DNA of 64,000 bases. Source: Agaribacillus aureus (GTDB lineage Bacteria > Bacteroidota > Bacteroidia > Cytophagales > Cyclobacteriaceae). The translations under genes were made by a program, and so were the position numbers. Shown here one piece after another: positions 57,301 to 64,000 of this stretch. The notes under the pieces are model-generated. The model did no database searches. It saw nothing but the letters and a program-made list of their open reading frames with translations, and was not told where the DNA came from. The stretch's first letter is position 1; every line of letters begins with the position of its first letter. The stretch covers positions 124,001 to 188,000 of the forward strand of contig JAUJEB010000006.1 in NCBI GenBank assembly GCA_030442055.1. Direction: 5' to 3'.

Positions 57301-57356
57301 AAAGCTAACGCAAGTCCCAAAGTTATCTTTAAATGGGTTTGTATAAATTGGATCAT
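54330..57356 (-). CDS. susC: SusC/RagA family TonB-linked outer membrane protein
   Basis: A 1008-residue outer-membrane transporter with signal peptide (MIQFIQTHLKITLGLALAFM). It has the CarboxypepD_reg-like N-terminal domain (VTGQVTTDTGDPIPGVNVVE at 34-53), the plug domain with ESITVLKDAAASTIYGSRAA and GVILITTRRG, and a C-terminal beta-barrel ending in KRYVVGLQLAF with the terminal aromatic residue of barrel proteins. SusC channels import oligosaccharides of 2-20 sugars using TonB energy. No N-terminal TonB extension is visible, so it couples to a general TonB. It heads the set SusC - SusD - MITE - VCBS - GH31. The leader (190 bp) separates it from the sulfotransferase gene upstream. Confidence 0.95.
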   Translation of the reverse strand: MIQFIQTHLKITLGLALAFMLNFSIFGQESQTVTGQVTTDTGDPIPGVNVVEEGTTNGSITDALGNYTITVSPSATLTFSFIGYLTEQVAIGSRSVIDITLLADIQQLQEVVVVGYGSQGKRDLTSSVATVEVDNLKKLPGNNIGTMLQGQAAGLSAVSGQGTPGSPPILRVRGLSTVSGNDPLVVVDGIPSSLLQVNPSDVESITVLKDAAASTIYGSRAANGVILITTRRGNKGAPQVSVNSYVGISNVIKELDLANRDQVNQIIRTRLEADGLELPEFISQSGLPDTDWQDEYFRTAFEQKHDINISGGSDAVLYNFSAGYFNQEGIGVDTESEQYNFRMNTDFKISDKVTVSQSLSYARINRDRMFNLNESNFRDRNSGISPILDLLISRPHKPAIDPSTPTGFGAPSDPQIGSGNVVGQQVLETNRDEDDRIQGNLKLEYKISDNLKIWTQIGANIFNDYFIFHTPTYNFGPQATVTMPVLSETRGRTSETVWNNVIDFNKTFGDHSINALVGGSMEKRIFQSTGGSNNDLGSDKLRALSGGIGDANSFGSNVERTIQSVFARVGYNFADKYMVQLSLRADGSSRFPSGNKTATFGSVSLGWRLSDESFFNVPFISELKPRFSYGTLGNQDIGDFAFLPTITSNTSRLNYPSGEDVLVGSISTSIPSDIRWETTKTTNYGVDIGFLEDKITMTFEYFNIDTEDILTDANIPATSGFTSGVTENAGIMNNKGWELAVAYRKKTGEFQYSVSANFTHTKNKVKKLGDPFIRGNVIFVNHPTTITQEGGQIADFFLFKTDGIFQSQAEVDAHGIQPEASAGDLRFVDVNGDGELNDDDRTLFGSNLPNVEFGLTFNAQYKNFDLNIFFQGNEGSKMYNGTRWILYRDESSAELVNGWTPSNTNTGVFRQIDSDPNQNLRPSDYFLEDASYVRLKNVQLGYTVPSIGDKVSILSNARIYIGGENLATITGYSGFDPSLTNFELFGRGVDRGFFPSAKRYVVGLQLAF

Positions 57357-57546
57357 AAAATATGGGTTTTAAGTATGTAAAATAAATACCACAATACAAT
57401 GATGAGAATGAGTAACATAAAATGCCACCTGCCCACCTCTACACCTACTCTACATGAATAAAGACCGGCTTTACGAGACCTTAACAGGTTTTTGTCAATT
57501 TTTGGAAAAGACCCCTGTGATTTTTGGTATTTTAAGATGAGGCTGG

Positions 57547-58551
57547 CTAAAAAACATTGCGACGGGCGATTTTGGCTTTAAGTTTTTGTTGGGGAAGCCG
57601 TTTTTTTAAATCGTCAGGACGCTGTCTTTGGATGGCTTCCCGCTTCATTAAGGCATTGTCAGCGTCGAAACCTTCGATCTCGGCTTCGGTGAGGTTTTTA
57701 TTAAGATTTGCAGGATCAACCGGCTGGTAACCATAATTTTTCAGATCTTGTCCGGAAATGGCTTCAAATATTACCACTTCGCCAGGGGTAAGCTCTTTGG
57801 AGAATTTTCCGTGATTGTTGGAGAGAATAGGTTTTTGCAGGTTAGCCCACATATCTCCACTCGCGGCCGCAAGCGCCGACTCCCGGGATTGATAATAGGC
57901 TAACACGGAGTCCTGAAAATCAATGTTTAGCCAATTACACACTTTTGCAACTGTTTCCTCCGGTGACCGGATGAGCCGCTCATAGTGGATCCTTATACCA
58001 CGCCGGGGCCCCACTTTTGAAAGGATCCGGTCGGATGCCTGTTGATCTTTTTTCCACTGTCTGGCTAAATGATAGACATGTTTTTCCCCGATTGGGGTCT
58101 TTTTAAAGGAAGCTGCCACATCTCTTCCATCTCTTACAAGGTGTAGGTAGAAGGGTTGTATACCCGACAATTCCAATTCCTTAAAATACCTGAAGTTGGG
58201 CATACTTTTGCAACACCAAAACTGTTTGCCGAACTTTTCGGCCTTCAGTTCATAAATCACCTTGAAGATTTCTATCAGGGAATTGGTCTTGCATCTGGTC
58301 TTAATAACCTGGCGGTTGAGCTGAATGCCTACCCACGGCACCGGATTGCTTTCAATCAACTGGCATACATCGTCGATGAGCTCCATAAACTGGAAAGGAT
58401 CATGCAGGCTACCGTATTGTTTAAGATAAGGCATAAAAGTATCCAGGATGTGTGGCGGATGCGGTGCACAGATGGCCGGAAGTTGATTGAGCATGACCCG
58501 CAATAAATTTGATCCTGATCTTTGTGTACCTATAATCTGTATGCCCTTCAT
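57547..58551 (-). CDS. PAPS-dependent sulfotransferase
   Basis: A 334-residue sulfotransferase. The 5'-phosphosulfate loop is IQIIGTQRSGSNLLRVML (residues 4-21), the typical GxxRSGSxL of prokaryotic sulfotransferases; the 3'-phosphate loop is LHLVRDGRDVAASFKK (about 137-152). Other features are IHYERLIRSPEETVAKVCNW, which closes the PAPS site. It transfers sulfate from PAPS to a hydroxyl or amino group of a small molecule, glycan or lipid. No signal peptide, so cytoplasmic. Lies upstream of SusC on the same strand but 190 bp away, so its place in that operon is not sure. Confidence 0.88.
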   Translation of the reverse strand: MKGIQIIGTQRSGSNLLRVMLNQLPAICAPHPPHILDTFMPYLKQYGSLHDPFQFMELIDDVCQLIESNPVPWVGIQLNRQVIKTRCKTNSLIEIFKVIYELKAEKFGKQFWCCKSMPNFRYFKELELSGIQPFYLHLVRDGRDVAASFKKTPIGEKHVYHLARQWKKDQQASDRILSKVGPRRGIRIHYERLIRSPEETVAKVCNWLNIDFQDSVLAYYQSRESALAAASGDMWANLQKPILSNNHGKFSKELTPGEVVIFEAISGQDLKNYGYQPVDPANLNKNLTEAEIEGFDADNALMKREAIQRQRPDDLKKRLPQQKLKAKIARRNVF

Positions 58552-58652
58552 ATATGTGCGGTTTTAAATAGTAAGGCATGATACATGACTCGTGGCTTGT
58601 CCATCCTTGCCTTGTGTTGAGCTAACCCTGTTTTTATCGAATATATCATCAT

Positions 58653-59837
58653 TCAAGCGAAAAGAAAATATCCGGATAATCCTGAGAGAGGTATGAGATA
58701 TACCAGTTTCATTTTGTATTTTATCACTAAAACCAATACGACAGCCAGGATCATCCATGATTTCCAACTATGGTCCATTTCTCTTACCAGGATGATCGAT
58801 GCGGAGATGATCAAACCGATAATAGCGGCCCTCAATCCAAAGAATATAGCTTTAACGGTGGCCAATTCTTTAAATAACGCTATAAACCTCGTGGCCATGA
58901 TCATGATCAGGGCGGGAGGTAAGAATATGGAAATGGTTGAGCACAATGCCCCTCCAAAACCTGCCATCTTGTAGCCAATAAAGGCAGCTGTTATTAAAAT
59001 AGGGCCTGGCGTGACCTGTCCCAATGCAATTCCGTCGCTAAACTCCTGGCTGTTTAACCACCCTAATTGTTCCACAAACAAATCGTTCATCGTTGGAATC
59101 ATGACATAGCCGCCACCAAACAGTGTTAGGCTCAGGCCACCGAACAGAGCGGATAGATTAACGATCTTTCCACCAAGTGAATCCCCGGTGTAAGGCTGTA
59201 TCAGGGGTAAAATTAATACCAGCAAGATTGCCAGCGGAATGGGTAGTAATGTTCTCAAAACATCTTTGGTGTGTATCGGAATTTGCTCTGTCGGGTCTTG
59301 AAAGTCTTTCTGATAAATGAGGTAGCCGGCAATTGCGCTGGCAATGAGCACCAGAATTGTCGTCATGTAACCGCCTATGCCCAGCAACGCCACGGCTGCC
59401 AGGACCATTATAATTGCCTGGCTGATGTTAGTCAGATGCTTACGGGCCATATTGATGCCCACGGAAAAGACAATGGCGGCAACGGCAGGTGTGATCCCGG
59501 CAAATATATGATCCACTGCCGGCAATGTTCCCAGTTCAAAGTAAGCAACTGACAGGCCATAGATCAGAAGGAAAGAAGGTAATATCACCGCCAGCATAGC
59601 GATCAGGGCACCGGTAAAACCATTCATTTTGTAGCCAACAAAAGACACTACATTAACAGCCATAGGGCCGGGCAGGACGGCGGCTAAACTTAATGCATTG
59701 GCAAAAGCCTCGTCGTTGATCTTCCGGTCTTTATCAACCAACTGATCCTTGATGACGGATATAAGTGCCATGAAGCCACCAAAAGCGGTCGAACCAATTT
59801 TGAGAAAAGTTGAAAAAAGATACTTATTCTTTGACAT
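58653..59837 (-). CDS. chrA: CHR family (chromate-type) transporter
   Basis: A 394-residue membrane protein from the ATG at 59837 (MSKNKYLFSTFLKIGSTAFGG); the open frame reaches 28 codons further upstream without family similarity. It has two homologous CHR domains, each starting with the pattern F.KIG..AFGGF/LFGGGYVMIP. The first carries AAVLPGPMAVNVVSFVGYKMNGF, and the second GIALGQVTPGPILITAAFIGYKMAGF. The twin PGP.......GYKM motif is the CHR signature. These proteins export chromate in some bacteria; in others their ion is not known. It ends 102 bp before the sulfotransferase start. Whether it moves chromate, sulfate or another oxyanion cannot be told; sulfate is a possible link to the neighbouring sulfotransferase. 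Confidence 0.87.
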   Translation of the reverse strand: MSKNKYLFSTFLKIGSTAFGGFMALISVIKDQLVDKDRKINDEAFANALSLAAVLPGPMAVNVVSFVGYKMNGFTGALIAMLAVILPSFLLIYGLSVAYFELGTLPAVDHIFAGITPAVAAIVFSVGINMARKHLTNISQAIIMVLAAVALLGIGGYMTTILVLIASAIAGYLIYQKDFQDPTEQIPIHTKDVLRTLLPIPLAILLVLILPLIQPYTGDSLGGKIVNLSALFGGLSLTLFGGGYVMIPTMNDLFVEQLGWLNSQEFSDGIALGQVTPGPILITAAFIGYKMAGFGGALCSTISIFLPPALIMIMATRFIALFKELATVKAIFFGLRAAIIGLIISASIILVREMDHSWKSWMILAVVLVLVIKYKMKLVYLIPLSGLSGYFLFA

Positions 59838-60268
59838 TATTCCGGAAAGCTGTTTTTCAACACCCTGATGATGATATTTTAAATTTACTTTATGTATATA
59901 AATAGTCAATATTCCATTCAAAACCTATGAAGCTTTCTATAATAATTTTGTAAAAATAGCCAACCTGGCCGCACGTTGTGTGAATTAAACCTCTACACGA
60001 ACTCCCATAGCTGGCCATTCATGCCAACTTTGGCATAGGCCCGTTGCTTCCGGAAAATCTTGGAATAACTTGTAGCTGGTCTCTACGCTGCTGACTTTTG
60101 CGCGATCATTGGAGTATTTCACCAATTTGAACAACCGCCTGAAAATGGTGTAGTTCAATAGGTGTCGGGGACATGGTGGCTTATACCTGGAAGCAACCAC
60201 AGGCTGGCACCACCATCTGAAAAAGTGGTTGGATAATTTTCTGTCTTTTCGCGTTGAATTTTCCGGAA
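59838..60268. other. 431-bp gap between the GH5 and CHR genes
   Basis: No convincing gene is present. On the minus strand the final 29 codons of one frame, ending in a stop near 59994, read like a coding tail (KIFRKQRAYAKVGMNG), but the frame closes upstream and nearby frames show only short pieces. It may be a decayed gene; I recognise no family. The left end is upstream sequence of the CHR gene. Confidence 0.3.
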
Positions 60269-61390
60269 TTATCCGTTATCCGTAACTATATCCAGTAAAT
60301 CTTTGTTTTCAGTGTTATCATTGCTAATCAATCCAAAATTGTCGCTCTTATAATTCCAATTGGCAAAACCTATTCCAGTCTCTTCGAAAAGTTGGATCAT
60401 GTCTTTATACCATCTAAAAGTGTCTTTTTCAGGAGCATTTGATATAATGCCAAACTCTCCACAATACAGGGGTAATCCCAATTCTTTGGCTTTCAGGATG
60501 GGTTTGCTCCATTTTTCCAGCAGGAGTTCTTTATTAAATTCAACACCTACCCATTTTTCTACCTCGGGTTTAACGGCTTCCGGCAATTGCTCAAATTCGG
60601 ATTCGGTCAGAATGATCCCCGGGTAATGCACGGGCCCGACATATTCTTTCAAAGAGGTCCATCCCGCGTTGTAGTGAGTAAGCAAAAAAGGTTCGTAAAA
60701 ATGGAAACTTAAGAGAATGTTGGAATCGTTTTCAGGTACGCTCAGGGCATCAAAGGTGTCAGTAGATTGCCAGCGATTGGACCCTATAACAATAGTTCTT
60801 TCCGGTTCCAATTCTCGGATGGCATTAAAAGCGTTGGCGAGCAGCCTGTTCCATGATTCATGGTCATCGGCCACCGCTTCGTTCATTAATTCATAGGCCA
60901 CCAAGTCGTTGGGGTACTGTTTTAAAGCCCTGGAAAGGTCGCGCCATAGGTCGAAGAACTTTTCTTGTTCTTCCGAATCTGTCCACAACGGTTTTACCTC
61001 GGCATTAAAATGATGAGACCGGAGGATGTGAAGGTCCACAATAACCCGAAGTCCACTTTCTGAACACCAATCAATACAGTTTTGCATTAATTGAAAAGCA
61101 GCTGCATGCCGATTCCCATTTTCATCCCACATTTGTTCTTCATCTATGGGGAGACGCACATGATCAAATCCCAGCCCCGCTATTTTTTGTACATCGGATT
61201 TGGTGAAAAAATCTTCCCTTTCTTTTCCCCTTCGATTACTTTGAGAAAGCCAATGCGCTATGTTGGTTCCTTTTTTGACCTCAAATTTTTCTGAGGCCGT
61301 TGGTGCCGGCGCGTGGCTGCAGAATACGAAAAGCAAGGCCCATAACATCATGGCGCCGTTTTTCACAAGGTAGTTGATTTTTTGTCGCAT
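60269..61390 (-). CDS. GH5 family glycosidase (cellulase-like), lipoprotein
   Basis: A 373-residue exported GH5 enzyme. The N-terminus has a lipobox-like LLFVFCSHAP (cysteine at 24). The catalytic barrel shows GTNIAHWLSQSNRRG at strand 1, GFDHVRLPIDEEQMW, the R-V-I-V-D-L-H block at strand 3, E171 as acid/base in YELMNEAVADD and E312 as nucleophile in LYCGEFGI. The aromatic FHFYEP lies between. GH5 covers endo-glucanases, mannanases and related activities; NE and GEF motifs alone do not fix the substrate. It is last in the set MFS - cupin - isomerase - GH5, about 100 bp after the isomerase stop. Confidence 0.9.
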   Translation of the reverse strand: MRQKINYLVKNGAMMLWALLFVFCSHAPAPTASEKFEVKKGTNIAHWLSQSNRRGKEREDFFTKSDVQKIAGLGFDHVRLPIDEEQMWDENGNRHAAAFQLMQNCIDWCSESGLRVIVDLHILRSHHFNAEVKPLWTDSEEQEKFFDLWRDLSRALKQYPNDLVAYELMNEAVADDHESWNRLLANAFNAIRELEPERTIVIGSNRWQSTDTFDALSVPENDSNILLSFHFYEPFLLTHYNAGWTSLKEYVGPVHYPGIILTESEFEQLPEAVKPEVEKWVGVEFNKELLLEKWSKPILKAKELGLPLYCGEFGIISNAPEKDTFRWYKDMIQLFEETGIGFANWNYKSDNFGLISNDNTENKDLLDIVTDNG

Positions 61391-61498
61391 TAGGTTGTTG
61401 TTTTACATTTCCAATTTTTGTTTTGTAAGACTTCTGATACCACCACTTCATCCATATTGGCATCCCTGTATGTCATTTTAAAGGTTGACTTTGGCATC

Positions 61499-62458
61499 TT
61501 AAAGTCTATAAATTTCTTTACGTACTAATTCCATTAAATCCATATGTTTTTCCTCATGCATCAATTGCCGGTACTTTTTTCTGTCCAGCTTTTCCACAAT
61601 GTTCCAAATAGCGCGGTTCATCTCCGCATGTTCCCTGAAAAAAACCACCATATCAAAAATCCGTGGGGAGGCATCTGCAGTGAAAAACCGATCATATCCA
61701 AATTCCTTGGCATAGAAGAAAAACTCAACGGTGTGCAAAAAGTTTCGCGAGGCCCCAATCAGGTCCCAATCAAAATTCCAGTCGTTATCGTTCGTGTGCA
61801 AGTAGTAATCCACGTTGGATTGTTCGCAAAGCGCAAGCACCTGTGCCGGGTTTTCCTTGGCCAATAGGGAATGCCCAAAGTCTATCGTGATCCCGGTCGC
61901 GGGGTTCTGCACTTCCTTCAGGAAAACAATGGTTTTAGCACAGGTATCCAAATGGCAATTAACCCTTGTTTCATTGATCTTGTATTCAATGAATAGTGGC
62001 ATTTCGGGTTTATAGTCCGTGGCTTCTGCCACTGCATCAATCATATATTTCCATGCTTTTTGATAGTCTACCTGGAACAAATTGTCAAAACCGTCGGATA
62101 GGGGACAGCAGGTTACCAGTGGCGCCCCTACAGCAATAGCATAATCCTTGGCATCTTTAATCAATTGTACAGCCTCCTTTCTCAGGTTTTCTTTTGGCCT
62201 GGACAGGGCCCCCGGAACCCATTTGGTCTCTTTTTTAATGTTGGCATTCACGGCGGCGAACTCCAGCCCCATCTCCTGCATCAATGCTTTGGTCTGGCTG
62301 GCTTCTTCAGTTTCATAGGGATATACAATTTCCACACCGGTAACACCATCTATGCGCTTCACAATTTCCAGTCTTTCCCTTAACCCGATAGGTTCCTGAT
62401 ATTCCGAAAAACGATCTTGTGTTTTGCTCAAAAAAGCGGTTATAATGCTCTGCTTCAT
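61499..62458 (-). CDS. TIM-barrel sugar isomerase/epimerase
   Basis: A 319-residue protein of the xylose isomerase-like superfamily. Candidate metal ligands are the Glu in MPLFIEYKINETRVN, the Asp in TGITIDFGHSLL, the His in VDYYLHTNDND and the Asp of FFTADASPR. It is not close to the two TIM-barrel enzymes of the ThuA cluster. No signal peptide; cytoplasmic. It follows the lyxose-isomerase-like cupin gene by 36 bp, in the same operon, and probably acts on the next sugar in the pathway. The pairing of two sugar isomerases with an MFS carrier fits use of a rare pentose or a branched sugar, but this is a guess. Confidence 0.8.
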   Translation of the reverse strand: MKQSIITAFLSKTQDRFSEYQEPIGLRERLEIVKRIDGVTGVEIVYPYETEEASQTKALMQEMGLEFAAVNANIKKETKWVPGALSRPKENLRKEAVQLIKDAKDYAIAVGAPLVTCCPLSDGFDNLFQVDYQKAWKYMIDAVAEATDYKPEMPLFIEYKINETRVNCHLDTCAKTIVFLKEVQNPATGITIDFGHSLLAKENPAQVLALCEQSNVDYYLHTNDNDWNFDWDLIGASRNFLHTVEFFFYAKEFGYDRFFTADASPRIFDMVVFFREHAEMNRAIWNIVEKLDRKKYRQLMHEEKHMDLMELVRKEIYRL

Positions 62459-62494
62459 TTACTTGCGTAGGTTATTTATGTGTTTAATTTTTTT

Positions 62495-63055
62495 TCAATG
62501 AGTGTTCGAGGATGGTTCTTCTATAATAGTCTCTCTCACAATTTTTGGGTCGGTAAACTGATCATTCAAATCGGTTACCGTTGTTGAAAAAGAGTACATT
62601 ACAGCACCTTCCTCCCCGGCTTGAAACCAGTGTTTTGTACCGGCGGGTAAGATAAGCTGGGCCCCGGGTTTCATAACAATCTCGTTTCGCATCGTATAAC
62701 AATCCTGTTTGCCATCTACAATAAACCCTTCCTTCATCGTGTTCTTCCCCGGAATGTAGAACCTTAGGTTTCCACTAATAGCCCGGATGACCTCTTCCTT
62801 TCCGGGATCATTTCCAACGGTCGGATGCCAATGCTCCGGCTCGGTCTGGTTGGGCAAAAGCACCAAAATTTTGCCTGCAATCCTGTCGGTCTGAAATAGG
62901 GTCAAAATTTGCACCCCCTCTTTTTTTAAACGGCTCAGACCAAAATCTGCTGCCGTTATATTTTTTTTATCCTCTGGGGTGAGCAACAGGCCGGCGGCCT
63001 CTATCATTTCAATGGATTTGTCACAGACTTCCTTAAATTCTTTAAACTTTATCAT
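62495..63055 (-). CDS. D-lyxose ketol-isomerase-like cupin
   Basis: A 186-residue cupin of the D-lyxose/D-mannose isomerase family. The metal-binding blocks are PNQTEPEHWHPTVGNDPGKE (two histidines and a Glu, about 69-88) and LPAGTKHWFQAG (third histidine, about 136-147). The GNLRFYIPG between them is typical. These enzymes interconvert D-lyxose with D-xylulose and D-mannose with D-fructose. It lies between the MFS gene (10-bp gap) and the TIM-barrel isomerase gene (36-bp gap). The activity is likely but not proven. Confidence 0.85.
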   Translation of the reverse strand: MIKFKEFKEVCDKSIEMIEAAGLLLTPEDKKNITAADFGLSRLKKEGVQILTLFQTDRIAGKILVLLPNQTEPEHWHPTVGNDPGKEEVIRAISGNLRFYIPGKNTMKEGFIVDGKQDCYTMRNEIVMKPGAQLILPAGTKHWFQAGEEGAVMYSFSTTVTDLNDQFTDPKIVRETIIEEPSSNTH

Positions 63056-63065
63056 TGATCGTTTC

Positions 63066-64000
63066 TTAGTTCAATACCAGTGGCTTTTGAGGTTTTACGG
63101 CCAACCAAATAGGTATGGCCAGTATATTAAGTACCGCCGCCAAAATGAAAAACGGCGTATTGGACCCGGTAAAGGCAACCATATACGGAAAGGCCAAAGC
63201 GGTAAAAAAGGACCCCAGGTTTCCGGCCATGTTCATGGTACCGCTGACGGTACCCGAGTGTTCTTTTCCAATATCCAAACAGGTGGACCACGAAGGGCTC
63301 AAAGTCATATCTGCTCCGAAAACGGCAAGCGATATAAAAATCACCGCTCCGGTAACTTCTTCCATATAAATGCTGGCAAGGATCCCTATAGCTGCCAGGC
63401 AAAACCCTATAATGGCCGGAAGCTTTCGGGATAAGTCCCATTTGCCCATGCGATAGATCAGGTCTACCAGCCACCCGGAGAACCAATTTCCCAAGGCACC
63501 AAAAACAAAAGGTGCGGAAGCATGGAATCCCGCTTCTACGACATCCAGGTTATACTTTGCCTTTAAATGGGGGAACAACCAGGTCAGGCAAAAAAAGAAA
63601 GTGAAGTTACTGCTGAAATACTGTCCCATCATCAGCCACATGCCCCCGGACGAAAACAGTTTCTTGAACGAAATGGATTCCCTTGTTCCTTTTTCATTTT
63701 TTGTACCCTCCTGAATGATCTTTAATTCGGAACCGGTAACCCCAGCATGCTCTTTTGGATTATCACGATACCACCAATACCATAGTAAAGCCCAGAGAAT
63801 TCCTACGGCCCCTAAAATCATGAAACTCATTCTCCAACTCGTCAAGTCAATCAGCCATGCTGCAAAAGGCAATGCAATGGCTGCCCCGATTCTACCTCCC
63901 GAAAAATTTATACCATGCACCAGACCTCTTTCCTTTGCCGGGATCCAATTAAAAATAGCGCTGGCCATTCCAGGAAATGCACCAGCTTCTCCAGCCCCAA
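63066..64000 (-). CDS. MFS transporter, sugar/sugar acid type (cut by window edge)
   Basis: The frame is open from the right edge to the stop at 63066. An internal ATG at 63968 is not the start: the codons before it read GAGEAGAFPGMASAIFNWIP, which is the conserved G.GEAG.FP....W.P..ERG segment of the anion:cation symporter branch of MFS (hexuronate and glucarate carriers). The start thus lies outside. The C-terminal part shows GALGNWFSGWLVDLIYRMGK and about ten more spans, ending in VKPQKPLVLN. It most likely imports a sugar acid or sugar to be used by the lyxose-isomerase-like and TIM-barrel enzymes downstream. Confidence 0.87.
   Translation of the reverse strand, partial: GAGEAGAFPGMASAIFNWIPAKERGLVHGINFSGGRIGAAIALPFAAWLIDLTSWRMSFMILGAVGILWALLWYWWYRDNPKEHAGVTGSELKIIQEGTKNEKGTRESISFKKLFSSGGMWLMMGQYFSSNFTFFFCLTWLFPHLKAKYNLDVVEAGFHASAPFVFGALGNWFSGWLVDLIYRMGKWDLSRKLPAIIGFCLAAIGILASIYMEEVTGAVIFISLAVFGADMTLSPSWSTCLDIGKEHSGTVSGTMNMAGNLGSFFTALAFPYMVAFTGSNTPFFILAAVLNILAIPIWLAVKPQKPLVLN

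Noticed and set aside
59985..60200. Minus-strand open frame of 71 codons between the CHR and GH5 genes
   Set aside because: It has no family pattern, and another frame of the same stretch looks equally coding only near its end. More likely decayed DNA than a gene.

Overview
The window comes from a member of the Bacteroidota, most likely of the Cytophagales type. I infer this from a SusC/SusD pair, a type IX secretion (T9SS) sorting domain on a large beta-propeller protein, two hybrid histidine kinases fused to AraC domains, a GldL-like membrane protein, and promoter boxes of the TAnnTTTG kind. I saw no rRNA, tRNA, CRISPR array, prophage or plasmid replication gene.

Region 1 (1-9.4 kb) is a loose set of small accessory genes: a TolB-like fragment cut by the window edge, DinB, Crp/Fnr and AraC regulators, two SnoaL-like proteins, a DUF1801 protein, the dead tail of a glyoxalase-family gene, a lipoprotein with a glycosidase-like barrel, and a secreted propeller protein with a T9SS tail. 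Region 2 (9.7-15.7 kb) holds a TPR-histidine kinase-receiver-AraC protein, a sterol-desaturase family protein with an unusual tail, and an overlapping ArsR-SRPBCC-DoxX operon behind a promoter that carries two palindromic operators.

Region 3 (15.9-29.9 kb) is the most coherent system. Two divergent operons share a 650-bp intergenic region. Leftward run a sugar MFS transporter, a ketose 3-epimerase and a ThuA lipoprotein. Rightward run a second ThuA lipoprotein, a second TIM-barrel isomerase, a Gfo/Idh/MocA oxidoreductase, a zinc alcohol dehydrogenase, an NAD-dependent epimerase, a second Gfo/Idh/MocA oxidoreductase and a 1068-residue lipoprotein joining an SGNH-like domain, a PVC-type dehydrogenase propeller and cytochrome c. 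I read this as a pathway for an unknown sugar or sugar derivative, with oxidation outside the inner membrane and redox and isomerase steps inside. It ends at a clear bidirectional hairpin terminator.

Region 4 (30-37.4 kb) has a flavin amine oxidase with an AraC regulator, an SDR, a second TPR hybrid kinase and a methyltransferase. Region 5 (37.4-64 kb) is a polysaccharide-use region: a GH2 beta-galactosidase lipoprotein, a coiled-coil surface protein, a TPR-LuxR regulator, an arylsulfotransferase, a PadR/GldL-like operon, then the leftward set SusC - SusD - VCBS/UnbV lipoprotein - GH31. Upstream of SusC lie a PAPS sulfotransferase and a CHR-family transporter, followed by an operon of an MFS transporter (cut by the window end), a lyxose-isomerase-like cupin, a TIM-barrel isomerase and a GH5 glycosidase. 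A 183-bp MITE-like element sits between susD and the VCBS gene.

All family calls are from motifs read by eye; substrates are not determined by the sequence.
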